In this document: positions 1 through 6,640 of the stretch, piece by piece
Layout of the letters: each line of letters opens with the position of its first letter
Numbering within the stretch: position 1 is the first letter of the stretch
DNA from: DASTGO01 sp035719045
Lineage (GTDB): Bacteria; Actinomycetota; Actinomycetes; Actinomycetales; Kineosporiaceae
Assembly (NCBI GenBank): GCA_035719045.1
Contig: DASTGO010000207.1
Coordinates: 1 to 8,342 of the forward strand
Direction: 5' to 3'
DNA: 8,342 bases
Position numbers and translations under genes: made by a program
Notes under the pieces: model-generated
What the model was told of the DNA's origin: nothing
Database searches by the model: none
The model's input: the letters and a program-made list of their open reading frames with translations, nothing else

Positions 1-667
1 GGGGTGTGAGGCAATTCTGGAACTCGTCAAGAACCACAAGTATTGGCCGCTTGAGCACTCTCAAGATAGAGTCTGACAGGTCCGCCCCTGCCGGGAGCGA
101 GACATCTAGGTATCGATCAAAGTGCTCACTTACAAGAAGCAGTATTTGTTCAAGATCTGCACCAATGGGAGTCTCGATTAGCACTGTCCCTTCAAAGACT
201 CCACTGGCCATGAGTCGTTCAGCTGTATGAGTTTTGCCCACTCCGGACAGCCCCTGAAGGCAGCAAACACACGGCCCCCCTTTGCGCCAGGGACCTAAGA
301 GCCAACTATAGACGGACTCCCTGGCACCGGCGCCGCTTGACGCCTCCGAGGCCGCCACAAGCGAATTGAAGCCGTCCGCGTCGAACGCATTTTGCGCGTT
401 GATTAGAATGGCGTCGTCAGGATAGTCCTGCTGGACGACCACAAGAAGCTTTCGCATCTGGTCTGGAGCTGACTCCAGCGAGCAAATGATATGGTGCCAC
501 ATCGCTTGCGGAGTAACGTTCGTCCGGAGCGACGCCGTGCTAACGGACGCCTCATCAAGAATCCTACTTACTTCAAGCCGGTCCGCGTACGAATGCGCAA
601 GGCGCTGCACAAGTGCGGAACGGAGACCCTGCCATTTTCCGGCATCTTCTCCACGATTTACAGTCAC
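1..667 (-). CDS. EAD-like domain plus P-loop NTPase (STAND/AAA type), partial
   Basis: This is the N-terminal 222 residues of a larger protein; the frame is open to the left edge. Residues about 12-90 form a small helical domain with the effector-associated-domain pattern: a RILDEA core near 35-40, a P-x-x-x-W motif ending at W57, and a DYP-D-x-x-L end at 81-88. It resembles the N-terminus of the upstream protease. Residues 139-146 are a Walker A loop (GLSGVGKT) and 209-217 a Walker B strand (ILVVLDEFQ), separated by about 65 residues as in AAA/STAND NTPases. The expected role, from family knowledge, is a nucleotide-driven sensor or switch that recruits and activates the EAD protease through homotypic domain contact. 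I chose the GTG at 665-667, one base after the protease stop, because the whole EAD-like region is in frame from there; the first in-frame ATG (codon 56) would cut that domain. No good Shine-Dalgarno is visible, so translational coupling is likely. The sensor C-terminus lies outside, so STAND versus plain AAA cannot be settled. Confidence 0.82.
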   Translation of the reverse strand, partial: MTVNRGEDAGKWQGLRSALVQRLAHSYADRLEVSRILDEASVSTASLRTNVTPQAMWHHIICSLESAPDQMRKLLVVVQQDYPDDAILINAQNAFDADGFNSLVAASEASSGAGARESVYSWLLGPWRKGGPCVCCLQGLSGVGKTHTAERLMASGVFEGTVLIETPIGADLEQILLLVSEHFDRYLDVSLPAGADLSDSILRVLKRPILVVLDEFQNCLTP

Positions 668-668
668 C

Positions 669-1643
669 TCAGCCAGGCCGCTCAACCGAAGCCAAGAGGG
701 CTGCCAATTTGGCGACTACCACACCTTCGTTCCGATAGACCCAACTCTTCTCACTTGGAGAATAGAGGTTCCCGCCTGCATGGTGAACTCCCACCAATCG
801 CCAAGTATCGTCGAACAGCGGAGAGCCGGAGGAACCAGGGAGCGTGTCGGTATAGTACTGAATTCGCGATTCATCAACATGTGAAACAACATTGTGATAC
901 AAAGCGATCTGCTTTGGACCTCCACCCGGATGTTGAATGATGTTGACCCTCCGAGTCCCCGCAACGGGGACATCCAGAACTTCGATGCAGCCCCACGTGG
1001 CGGAGAGCCCAGGCTGAATTCCTATAACCGAGAGATCGTCCTCGACCGAGGTTGCGAAGCATCTACTCGGACACAAGGCGTGGTGCTCAGATTGCAGGAG
1101 TGATCCGTCCGCCGCCTCCTGGAAGTTAAATTGAATGGTCGCTTGCTCCGCCATCTCAAATGACCCAATAACGTGATGATTGGTCACCACACGATCACCT
1201 CTGACGAGGAATCCGGTACCCAGCCCCTGTGGTGACGAAATCCTTACTACGCTGGATGCCAACTGCAGCCCTTTCTCAAGGAATGCAATAGGCAGGAGGG
1301 TACTCTCGGCACCCATGATCTTTTCTATTCCAGTCGGGGCAACCGGTGATCCTGGCGTCGTCCGGCTTCGTGGACCATCGGATTCAAGAGCGATCTTCAG
1401 GGCGTCATGGAGGTCATGATTCTCCGGCCGTTCAAGAAGCATTACCTTCAATAGGTCTGAACGCTTTCCGCGAAGGTCCGCCTCGGATAGGGCGCTATAC
1501 CAGGAATCCAAAGGGCGACTCCCAAATCGAACCAATACGGCCGGTATTCCCGAGAAATCGAGAAGGCGTCGGATGCTTTCATCATCGGGGTAGATCTCCG
1601 CCAGTGTTCGAACCAAGCCGGCTTTATCTTGGACGGGAGCCAT
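669..1643 (-). CDS. EAD1-trypsin-like serine protease, putative conflict-system effector
   Basis: A 324-residue protein with two parts. Residues about 9-85 match effector-associated domain 1: LAEIYPD near 14-20, RRLLD-x-SGI at 25-33, a conserved P44-x-x-x-W48, and an ERPEN-x-x-L end at 71-78. A short proline-rich linker (about 88-105) follows, then a trypsin/V8-like protease domain at about 120-320. The catalytic triad is visible: H157 in TNHHV, D203 in EDDLSVIGI, and S272 in LPGSSGSP. There is no signal peptide or membrane segment, so it should act in the cytosol. In the known family such proteases are effectors held by an EAD-bearing NTPase and unleashed on threat detection; that role is inferred here from domains and the neighbour. 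The start at 1641-1643 has a well placed GGAG, and EAD1 begins right after it; the frame stays open upstream to about 2201, but that stretch is Pro/Arg-rich and antisense-frame to a transposase remnant. The substrate is unknown. GC looks lower than in the downstream half of the window, suggesting transfer. Confidence 0.9.
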   Translation of the reverse strand: MAPVQDKAGLVRTLAEIYPDDESIRRLLDFSGIPAVLVRFGSRPLDSWYSALSEADLRGKRSDLLKVMLLERPENHDLHDALKIALESDGPRSRTTPGSPVAPTGIEKIMGAESTLLPIAFLEKGLQLASSVVRISSPQGLGTGFLVRGDRVVTNHHVIGSFEMAEQATIQFNFQEAADGSLLQSEHHALCPSRCFATSVEDDLSVIGIQPGLSATWGCIEVLDVPVAGTRRVNIIQHPGGGPKQIALYHNVVSHVDESRIQYYTDTLPGSSGSPLFDDTWRLVGVHHAGGNLYSPSEKSWVYRNEGVVVAKLAALLASVERPG

Positions 1644-1650
1644 GTGTTGT

Positions 1651-1654
1651 CTCC
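1651..1654 (-). promoter_or_regulatory. ribosome binding site deciding the protease start
   Basis: On the minus strand GGAG sits seven bases before the ATG at 1641-1643. It decides the start of the EAD1-protease gene in favour of this ATG rather than any upstream start in the long open extension. I could not find a convincing -35/-10 pair in the roughly 60 bases between here and the IS1380 end. Confidence 0.6.
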
Positions 1655-1706
1655 AGGGAAGGGTTGGTTCAAGAGTACTGGCGCGGGCCATCCTACTCGA
1701 CGCATT

Positions 1707-1722
1707 CTGAGCTAGCCGCGAT
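1707..1722 (+). repeat. candidate left terminal inverted repeat of the IS1380 remnant
   Basis: The sequence CTGAGCTAGCCGCGAT on the plus strand pairs imperfectly with CTTAGCTGGGACGAT on the minus strand at 2731-2745, with one gap and about four mismatches. Both copies lie outside the transposase remnant and point inwards, as terminal repeats should. The match is short and could be chance. Confidence 0.4.
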
Positions 1723-1726
1723 CTTT

Positions 1727-1746
1727 CGCCGCGCCGGAGCGCGGCG
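1727..1746. terminator. GC-rich hairpin at the IS1380 3' end
   Basis: A perfect inverted repeat of eight base pairs (CGCCGCGC / GCGCGGCG) encloses a four-base loop at 1735-1738. On the minus strand the loop reads TCCG closed by C-G, a tetraloop similar to the very stable UNCG type. It lies about 140 bases after the transposase stop and before the protease gene. No T-tract follows on either strand, so termination is only suggested; it could instead be a structural part of the IS end. Confidence 0.4.
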
Positions 1747-1882
1747 TGATCGGGTGCCGGCGGGCCGGTTCGGGGCTGATCCTGGCGGGTGGGTGTGACA
1801 GGTCGCCGCGGTCGTCGCGGTGGGCGCCGGGTTCCACTCCCGGATGGCTGGTGCAGGTCGTCGGGATGGGTGGGGTCTGCGG

Positions 1883-2687
1883 CTATCCGCTGGGGGCGGG
1901 CGCGGCGGGCGGGGTTCGCAGCCGGTCCCGGGCTTGGAGGGCGAGGTCGGCCCGGGGGACGTGGTCGGGCAGGTGCAGGGTGGTCCGGCGAGCGGTGGTG
2001 GCCATGGCACTGGCGATGGCGAACAGGCGCAGGCGTAGACGTAGACGTTTGGGTTCCCACCGGCGGGCGGAGTGGTCGGTCAGGGCCAGGGTCTGCATCC
2101 AGGCGATGACCTCGCAGGCCAGCGCGATGATGGCGCACCAGATCCGGTTCTGGTCCAGATCGTGCAGCGGCAGGTTGGCCAGCCCGGTGTCCTTCGCGCA
2201 CCGGATCCGGTCCTCGCAGCGGGCCCGGCGGCGGTCAGCTCCGCGACCCAGGCGTCCGGGCGGACCTTCCCGTCGGCGCCGCCGCACCGGCCAGCGTCCA
2301 AGCCCCGTTCCCGAGCAACGGCCCAGGCTGCGTGGATCGCCACAACGCAGCCGGGCCATCCTTGGCCAACGCGTCGATGGTCCGCGAGACCGTCGGATCG
2401 GAGGCCACCAGCCCGTACACCCCCGGCTCGGCGCGCAGCAACGCGATGTCGGCCAGGCACTCCCCGCCCAGCGCCAGAGTCACGGCCTGGTCCAGCAACA
2501 CCTTCGCCGGGTCGTGCACGGCCAGCGGTTTGCGCCACGGCGCCAACGCCGCCGACAACGCCCGTTCCAGACCCACGGCGGCGATCATCGCCGTCAACAG
2601 GGAACCGTAGGCGTTGCAGACCACACCCCGACCTGCCTGGCCGACCCGAACCCGCGGATAGAACCCGCTACGCTGACCGACCTGGAT
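1883..2687 (-). pseudogene. IS1380-family transposase, frameshifted and internally deleted
   Basis: Reading downstream, about 2687-2343 encodes a typical IS1380 N-terminus, including LAVHDPAKVLLDQAVTLALGG and AEPGVYGLVASDPTVSRTID. The frame then switches: 2340-2305 reads AIHAAWAVARER, 2300-2274 returns to the first frame (WTLAGAAAP), 2274-2233 reads DGKVRPDAWVAELT, and from about 2233 a third frame gives RARCEDRIRCAKDTGLANLP and the C-terminal WMQTLAL and ARRWEPKRLRLR stretches up to the TAG at 1883-1885. Compared with the usual length of about 460 residues, roughly 200 are missing, including the central DDE catalytic core. The codon where translation should begin is ATC (2685-2687), four bases after a strong GAAGGAG, which suggests a mutated initiator. 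It cannot make active transposase. Confidence 0.82.
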
Positions 2688-2726
2688 GGTGCTCCTTCGC
2701 TCGGTGCCGCTATGACCCTCGCCAAG

Positions 2727-3077
2727 TCACATCGTCCCAGCTAAGGGGCACTTTCCTTTACTACCGTTCATGGCGGACCCGACCTCAGTCACCACCCGAT
2801 CCACGGGGATCCGCCGGCGGGTCGCCCACTCGGTCACCCGGGCCACCTGCCGGTCCAGGTCGGGCCGCTGATCGGCGGACGACACCCGGGCGTAGACCAC
2901 GGCCTGGCCTGCAGGAGTGGCACCGGGAATCGGTTCACCGACCATGATCAGGCGACCGATCCGGTACGTGGGAACGGGCAGTGTCCCGGCTGCGTACTGC
3001 CGCCGGGCGGTGATGTACGCGATGCCTTGGGAGGCCGCCCATTCCTTGAGGCTCACCTGAGCATCAGGGCATTCCAC
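2727..3077 (-). pseudogene. tnpA: truncated IS607-family serine recombinase (TnpA)
   Basis: The 116-residue product has the two-part layout of IS607 TnpA: a MerR-like helix-turn-helix at about 8-48 (SLKEWAASQGIAY, then GTLPVP and GRLIMVG) and the start of a resolvase domain with YARVSSADQ at 62-70; S66 is the expected nucleophile and R64 its partner. Full-length TnpA is about 190-200 residues. Here family similarity stops after VVTEVGSAMNG (to about residue 105), and the last eleven codons run into the IS1380 end before a TGA. The rest of the catalytic domain, with its second arginine motif and the tetramer helix, is missing, so strand exchange should be impossible. The first GTG (3077) is weakly supported; another GTG at 3056 starts directly at the helix-turn-helix. 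No tnpB partner is present. Confidence 0.8.
2731..2745 (-). repeat. candidate right terminal inverted repeat of the IS1380 remnant
   Basis: Read on the minus strand this is CTTAGCTGGGACGAT, the partner of the repeat at 1707-1722. It lies about 44 bases upstream of the transposase start region and just inside the point where similarity of the IS607 recombinase to its family stops, which fits it being the element's insertion edge. Confidence 0.4.
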
Positions 3078-3118
3078 AGAACGCTAGAGAACACTCGGGC
3101 GTCAGCAGTTTTCAGCCC

Positions 3119-3505
3119 CTACAGCTCCAGCACCTCCCGCCGGCCGCCCGTCATCCCCGCGGACACCTCCTCCAGGACCGGTCCCGGGGACCTGCGCAGC
3201 TCCTCGGCCTGCCGGGCGGCCTCCACCGCCAGGGCCTGGTACGCCTCGCGGGCGGCCAGGGTGTGGAACGCCCGCGCGAACACGTCCGGGTCGTGGTCGA
3301 GCCGGTCCAGTTCCGCCGCGAGGGCTCGCATCCGGGCCTGCACGAAGGCAGGCGTGAACAGTCCGGACTCCACGGCGGCGGCCTCGATCCCGTCCGGCGC
3401 GACCGGCTGCGGCGGCAGTGCGCCCTCGGCGGGACGGGCCGGCCACAGCCGCTCGACACCCAGGAGGACTCCCGCCCCCAGCACCAGGGAGATCAGCAGG
3501 TCCAT
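3119..3505 (-). CDS. small single-pass membrane protein of unknown function
   Basis: The protein has 128 residues. Residues about 2-17 are hydrophobic (DLLISLVLGAGVLLGV) and should form a membrane anchor or uncleaved signal, followed by a proline/alanine linker (22-38) and a charged, Ala/Glu/Arg-rich helical region (about 52-105) that may form a coiled coil. I recognise no family. The ATG at 3503-3505 follows GAGGGG with a five-base spacer, and the hydrophobic segment begins immediately, which supports this start over the longer open frame reaching 3805 (Pro/Gly-rich, no domain). It lies downstream of the phosphatase gene but beyond a strong inverted repeat, so it probably has its own promoter. 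The scaffold-like shape is inference only. Confidence 0.7.
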   Translation of the reverse strand: MDLLISLVLGAGVLLGVERLWPARPAEGALPPQPVAPDGIEAAAVESGLFTPAFVQARMRALAAELDRLDHDPDVFARAFHTLAAREAYQALAVEAARQAEELRRSPGPVLEEVSAGMTGGRREVLEL

Positions 3506-3510
3506 CGCGC

Positions 3511-3516
3511 CCCCTC
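3511..3516 (-). promoter_or_regulatory. ribosome binding site of the small membrane protein
   Basis: GAGGGG on the minus strand, five bases ahead of the ATG at 3503-3505, fixes this start. A small hairpin, five base pairs with a four-base loop (3552-3565), lies further upstream in the leader; its role is unknown. Confidence 0.55.
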
Positions 3517-3579
3517 GCCGTCGAGAGCCGTCCCGTCCATCGTAGGCAGCCGGGGCGGAAGCCCCCACGCCCATCGGGA

Positions 3580-3628
3580 CACCCGTCCGGCCCGGCGCGC
3601 AGGGGTTGCGAGCCGGGCCGGACGGGTG
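3580..3628 (-). terminator. 17-bp perfect inverted repeat, likely terminator of the phosphatase gene
   Basis: Bases 3580-3596 (CACCCGTCCGGCCCGGC) are exactly reverse-complementary to 3612-3628, with a 15-base loop. It lies about 107 bases after the stop of the phosphatase gene and about 75 bases before the next start. No T-tract follows, which is common for terminators in high-GC actinobacteria. The strength of the stem makes termination the simplest reading, though an mRNA-stabilising hairpin is possible. Confidence 0.6.
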
Positions 3629-3653
3629 CAAGCCGGACAGGTGCGGGCCGGAC
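3617..3653. repeat. three GCCGGAC direct repeats with 15-base period
   Basis: GCCGGAC occurs at 3617-3623, 3632-3638 and 3647-3653, separated by similar eight-base spacers that both contain GGTGC. The first copy overlaps the right arm of the 17-bp inverted repeat. It may be a protein-binding site or a by-product of local duplication. Confidence 0.5.
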
Positions 3654-3734
3654 ACGGGATGCCCCGGACCCTTGCCCGCGGCCGGTCCCCGATCTGCGGT
3701 CGCTGGGCCTAGGGGTTCACTCGCCGGCACTCGC

Positions 3735-6635
3735 TCACAGTGGGCTCGCCGACACGGTGACGTCGTCGAGGGCGATGTCGTAGGTCCGCCCGGTCGAGGT
3801 CTCACCCAGTTGGAGCCGGGCGATCGGGGCCGTGCCGAGGTTCTGCCCGGTGAGGGTGAGGCCCGGCACCGCGACGCCGTCCAGGGACACGTCCACGCTG
3901 CTGGCGGTCCCGTTCACGACCGCGTGCAGGACCAGCCGGTGCCAACTGCCGTTCGGTACGACGGTCGTGCCGTAGGTGGTCACGCCCGCGGCGTTGTTCC
4001 GCAACGAGACCCGCCCGTTGCTGTCCAGGTAGGCGTTGACGATCGAGGCCCCGGTACCCGCCCGGAATCCGATGACGTTCGCCGAGGTGGACCGGCTGGT
4101 CACGAACAGCCAGGCCTGCGCCCACAGCTCCGTGGAGCTGGACGGCAGCGTCCGGTAGGCGTACGTGGCCGTCCCGGTGCTGGTCTCCCGGGCCGCATAG
4201 CCGCCGGTGTGGACGACGTCCGGCTGCACGGCCAGACCGTTCACGGTGGTCCACTGGGAGAGGTTCCCGGTCTCGAACCCGTCGTAGAACTGCGCCCCCA
4301 CCGCCGGGGTGGTGATCGAGACGGTGCCGCTGGTGGAGAAGTTGCCCGCCGAGTCATAGGCCCGTACCGCATAGCGGTACGCGGTGGCCGGCCCCACCGA
4401 GCTGTCGGTGAAGGTCGTGCCGGAGGCCGAACCGATCACCGCCCCGTCACGCAGCACGTCGTAGCGGACCACGCCGACGCCGTCGGTGGACGCCGCCCAG
4501 GACAGGGTCACCTGGCTGGCGCTGACCCCGGTCACCACCGGGGTGCCCGGAACGGTCGGCGAGGTGGTGTCCGCCGTCGTGCTGGCCGACGCCGGACTGC
4601 TGGGGGCCGAGACGTTCCCCGCGGCGTCGGAGGCGGTGACCGTGTATGTGTACGTGGTGCCGGGGGTCAGCCCGGTGTCGGTCCACGAGGTCACCGAACC
4701 GCCCACGGTCGCCACCGCCGCCCCGCCGCGGGTGATGGTGTACCCCGTCACGCCGACGTTGTCGGTGGCGGCGTTCCAGCTCAGCCCGATCGAGCCGGTG
4801 CCCCCCGGCGTGGCCGCCAGCCCGGTCGGCGCACTCGGCGGGGCGGTGTCGCCGGCTCCGCTGCCCCGGGACTGCACGGTCGCGGGCGTGGCGTTCCCCG
4901 CCAGGTCGCGGGCGGTCACCGTGTAGGTGTACGTGTCCGTGCCGGTGATCGTGGCGTCGGTGTACGCCAGGGTGGTGGGCGGCAGCGTCGCCAGGTACAC
5001 CCCGTTGCGGTACACGTCGTAGGCGCTCACGGCGAGGTTGTCGGTGGCGGCCCCCCAGGAGAGCGCGACCGAGCTCGTGCCGGGCCGGGACGCCGTCACC
5101 CCCGTGGGAGCGCTCGGCGGGGTGGAGTCGGGGGACAGGTCGTAGGTCACCGGGTCGAAGGTGGCGCCGGTGGAGTCGGTCGGCACCACGCTGACCCTGC
5201 TGCCGGACACGGTGACCTTGAGGAAGTGGTACACCTGGGCGTCGGTGGCCGGCACCGGTGCGGCACCGCAGGCGGACCCGCGGCCCTTGCTGTACGACCA
5301 CCCCACCGCATAAGCGTCGGTGGTCCGGCAACCGTGCCCGCCGACCGGGATCGCCTGTCCCCCACCGCCTCCGGTCACGTAGCTGGTCACGCCACCGGGC
5401 GGCGCGACATTGCGCTGGTAGATGTGCGCGTGGCCGTTGAACACCAACTTCACCCCGTGGTCGGCCAGCAACTGTTCCAGGCTGCCGCTGCTCCCCGGGG
5501 TGTTCTGCAGATAGGTGTCGTCGGGCTCGGTCGCGTCGTCGGAGCGCAGCGGGAAGTGGAAGAACGCCAGTTTCAGTCCCCCGGGATGCGCGGCCAGGTC
5601 GGCCTGCAGCCACTGGTACTGGGCGGAGCTCGCTGCCCAGTGCGCGTCGTGGTCCACCTGGTAGATCGCGCAGTGCGAGCCGCAGGCACCTCCGGTGGCG
5701 GTGCCGACGTTGGAGTTCCCCCAGGCGGCGTCGAGCATGTACAGGCGCACCCCGTCGACGGTGACGGCGTAGTAGGACGTGGGGTAGGTGCCCGGCGTCG
5801 TGCCGTCGATGGACGGGTACTGCACCATCGCGTAGGTACCGCCCGACGCGGCGGTCACGGCAGCGGACGGCCAGTTGTTGAGGTACGTCGCGTTCTGGCC
5901 GTGGTTGCCGCTGACCACGTAGGCGGGCACGGACATTCCCGGGATCGCCCAGTACTTCGGGCCGAACACCCCGCTGATGTTGACCCCGGTCTGGTTGAGG
6001 TCTCCGTAGTTGGTCTGGGAGCCGCCCGGATAGCCCAGGTCCCCGACGGACACCGCGAACCGGGCCCCGCTGGCGGCCACCTTCGACAGCACCCCCGCCT
6101 GGTTGACGTTGGTGGCACCGGTGTTGGAGCCCGAGTTCGTGGTGTCGCCCCAGTCCCCGAACACCGCGAAGGTGAGCGGTGAGGTGCCGCCGGGCGGATC
6201 GAGGGTGGTGAACACCGGGGAGGGATTGCCGCCCAACAGGTCCACCGGCGAGCTGCCGCCGGTGCTGATCCGGTAGCAGTAGGCGGTGCCGGCGGACAGG
6301 CCTGACAGCTTGACGCTGTTGTTGTACTCGGTGACCCCGTTGACGGTGATCGGATTGGCCAGGGTGGCGGCGGTCGCGCTCTTCGCCGAGCAGTTGCCGG
6401 CCGGGCCGTAGCTCACCACCCCGCGGACCTGGCTCTTGGTCGCCCAGGTCACCTGCACCGACCCCGCGGTCAGATCGGTCAGGTAGGGCGCCCTGGTCAG
6501 CAGGGAGCTCGCCGCGGGCAGGGCGGCCTGGGCCGCGGTGGGAACGACCGCCACGGCACCGGCCGCCAGGGTGACCGCGGCGAGGATCCGGGTCAGGCCG
6601 CGGGGGCCGGGGATGCAGGAACCATGCAGGGGCAT
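3735..6635 (-). CDS. secreted purple-acid-phosphatase-type metallophosphoesterase with FN3 and LamG-like domains
   Basis: A 966-residue exported enzyme expected to hydrolyse phosphate esters outside the cell with a two-metal centre. A signal peptide covers about 1-37, ending AAQA. Then come a purple-acid-phosphatase N-terminal fibronectin-like domain (about 45-145), the catalytic domain (about 153-500), three fibronectin type III repeats (about 507-590, 600-687, 693-777) and a jelly-roll LamG-like domain (about 781-964, opening DGFETGNLSQW). All seven metal ligands of the plant enzymes have counterparts: D161 (GDWG), D199 and Y202 (GDLGY), N244 (GNH), H360 (FFHFP), H402 and H404 (GHAH). The ATG at 6633-6635 is chosen because GGGAG precedes it by five bases; a GTG 21 bases upstream is possible. 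It follows the glycoside hydrolase gene by 81 bases. The FN3 and LamG-like domains probably bind carbohydrate or matrix; the true substrate is unknown and could be a phosphodiester or nucleotide. Confidence 0.92.
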   Translation of the reverse strand: MPLHGSCIPGPRGLTRILAAVTLAAGAVAVVPTAAQAALPAASSLLTRAPYLTDLTAGSVQVTWATKSQVRGVVSYGPAGNCSAKSATAATLANPITVNGVTEYNNSVKLSGLSAGTAYCYRISTGGSSPVDLLGGNPSPVFTTLDPPGGTSPLTFAVFGDWGDTTNSGSNTGATNVNQAGVLSKVAASGARFAVSVGDLGYPGGSQTNYGDLNQTGVNISGVFGPKYWAIPGMSVPAYVVSGNHGQNATYLNNWPSAAVTAASGGTYAMVQYPSIDGTTPGTYPTSYYAVTVDGVRLYMLDAAWGNSNVGTATGGACGSHCAIYQVDHDAHWAASSAQYQWLQADLAAHPGGLKLAFFHFPLRSDDATEPDDTYLQNTPGSSGSLEQLLADHGVKLVFNGHAHIYQRNVAPPGGVTSYVTGGGGGQAIPVGGHGCRTTDAYAVGWSYSKGRGSACGAAPVPATDAQVYHFLKVTVSGSRVSVVPTDSTGATFDPVTYDLSPDSTPPSAPTGVTASRPGTSSVALSWGAATDNLAVSAYDVYRNGVYLATLPPTTLAYTDATITGTDTYTYTVTARDLAGNATPATVQSRGSGAGDTAPPSAPTGLAATPGGTGSIGLSWNAATDNVGVTGYTITRGGAAVATVGGSVTSWTDTGLTPGTTYTYTVTASDAAGNVSAPSSPASASTTADTTSPTVPGTPVVTGVSASQVTLSWAASTDGVGVVRYDVLRDGAVIGSASGTTFTDSSVGPATAYRYAVRAYDSAGNFSTSGTVSITTPAVGAQFYDGFETGNLSQWTTVNGLAVQPDVVHTGGYAARETSTGTATYAYRTLPSSSTELWAQAWLFVTSRSTSANVIGFRAGTGASIVNAYLDSNGRVSLRNNAAGVTTYGTTVVPNGSWHRLVLHAVVNGTASSVDVSLDGVAVPGLTLTGQNLGTAPIARLQLGETSTGRTYDIALDDVTVSASPL

Positions 6636-6640
6636 GATGT

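Larger units (their letters stand above)
1707..2745 (-). mobile_element. decayed IS1380-family insertion sequence, internally deleted
   Basis: This stretch carries N-terminal and C-terminal pieces of an IS1380-family transposase in the right order, with the middle missing, bounded by candidate imperfect terminal inverted repeats (1707-1722 and 2731-2745). It spans about 1.04 kb, whereas IS1380 elements are usually about 1.6-1.7 kb, consistent with loss of some 600 bases. The right end interrupts an IS607-type recombinase gene; the left end lies 63 bases before the protease start codon. I see no target-site duplication next to the proposed ends. The boundaries are approximate; the family call rests on transposase motifs recognised from memory. 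The stretch 1747-1882 between transposase stop and hairpin holds no gene I can support. Confidence 0.7.

Noticed and set aside
486..940. Plus-strand frames opposite the protease/NTPase junction
   Set aside because: The minus strand encodes EAD, protease and NTPase motifs continuously; these frames show no recognisable domain.
1644..2201. N-terminal extension of the protease frame by 186 residues
   Set aside because: It is Pro/Arg/His-rich, lies in another frame of the transposase remnant, and the well placed GGAG-ATG at 1643 directly precedes EAD1.
1883..2745. Intact, active insertion sequence
   Set aside because: Frame changes, missing DDE core and lack of a start codon rule out autonomous activity.
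1746..2947. Long plus-strand open frames across the IS1380 remnant
   Set aside because: They have Arg/Pro-rich composition without motifs, while the opposite strand shows clear transposase fragments.
3506..3805. Longer version of the small membrane protein
   Set aside because: The extension overlaps the phosphatase 3' end and the inverted repeat, is Pro/Gly-rich, and lacks a ribosome site; the ATG at 3505 has one.
3606..6182. 858-codon open frame on the plus strand
   Set aside because: It is the antisense of the phosphatase gene; it is Gly/Arg/Val-rich with no domain and is an expected product of high third-position GC.
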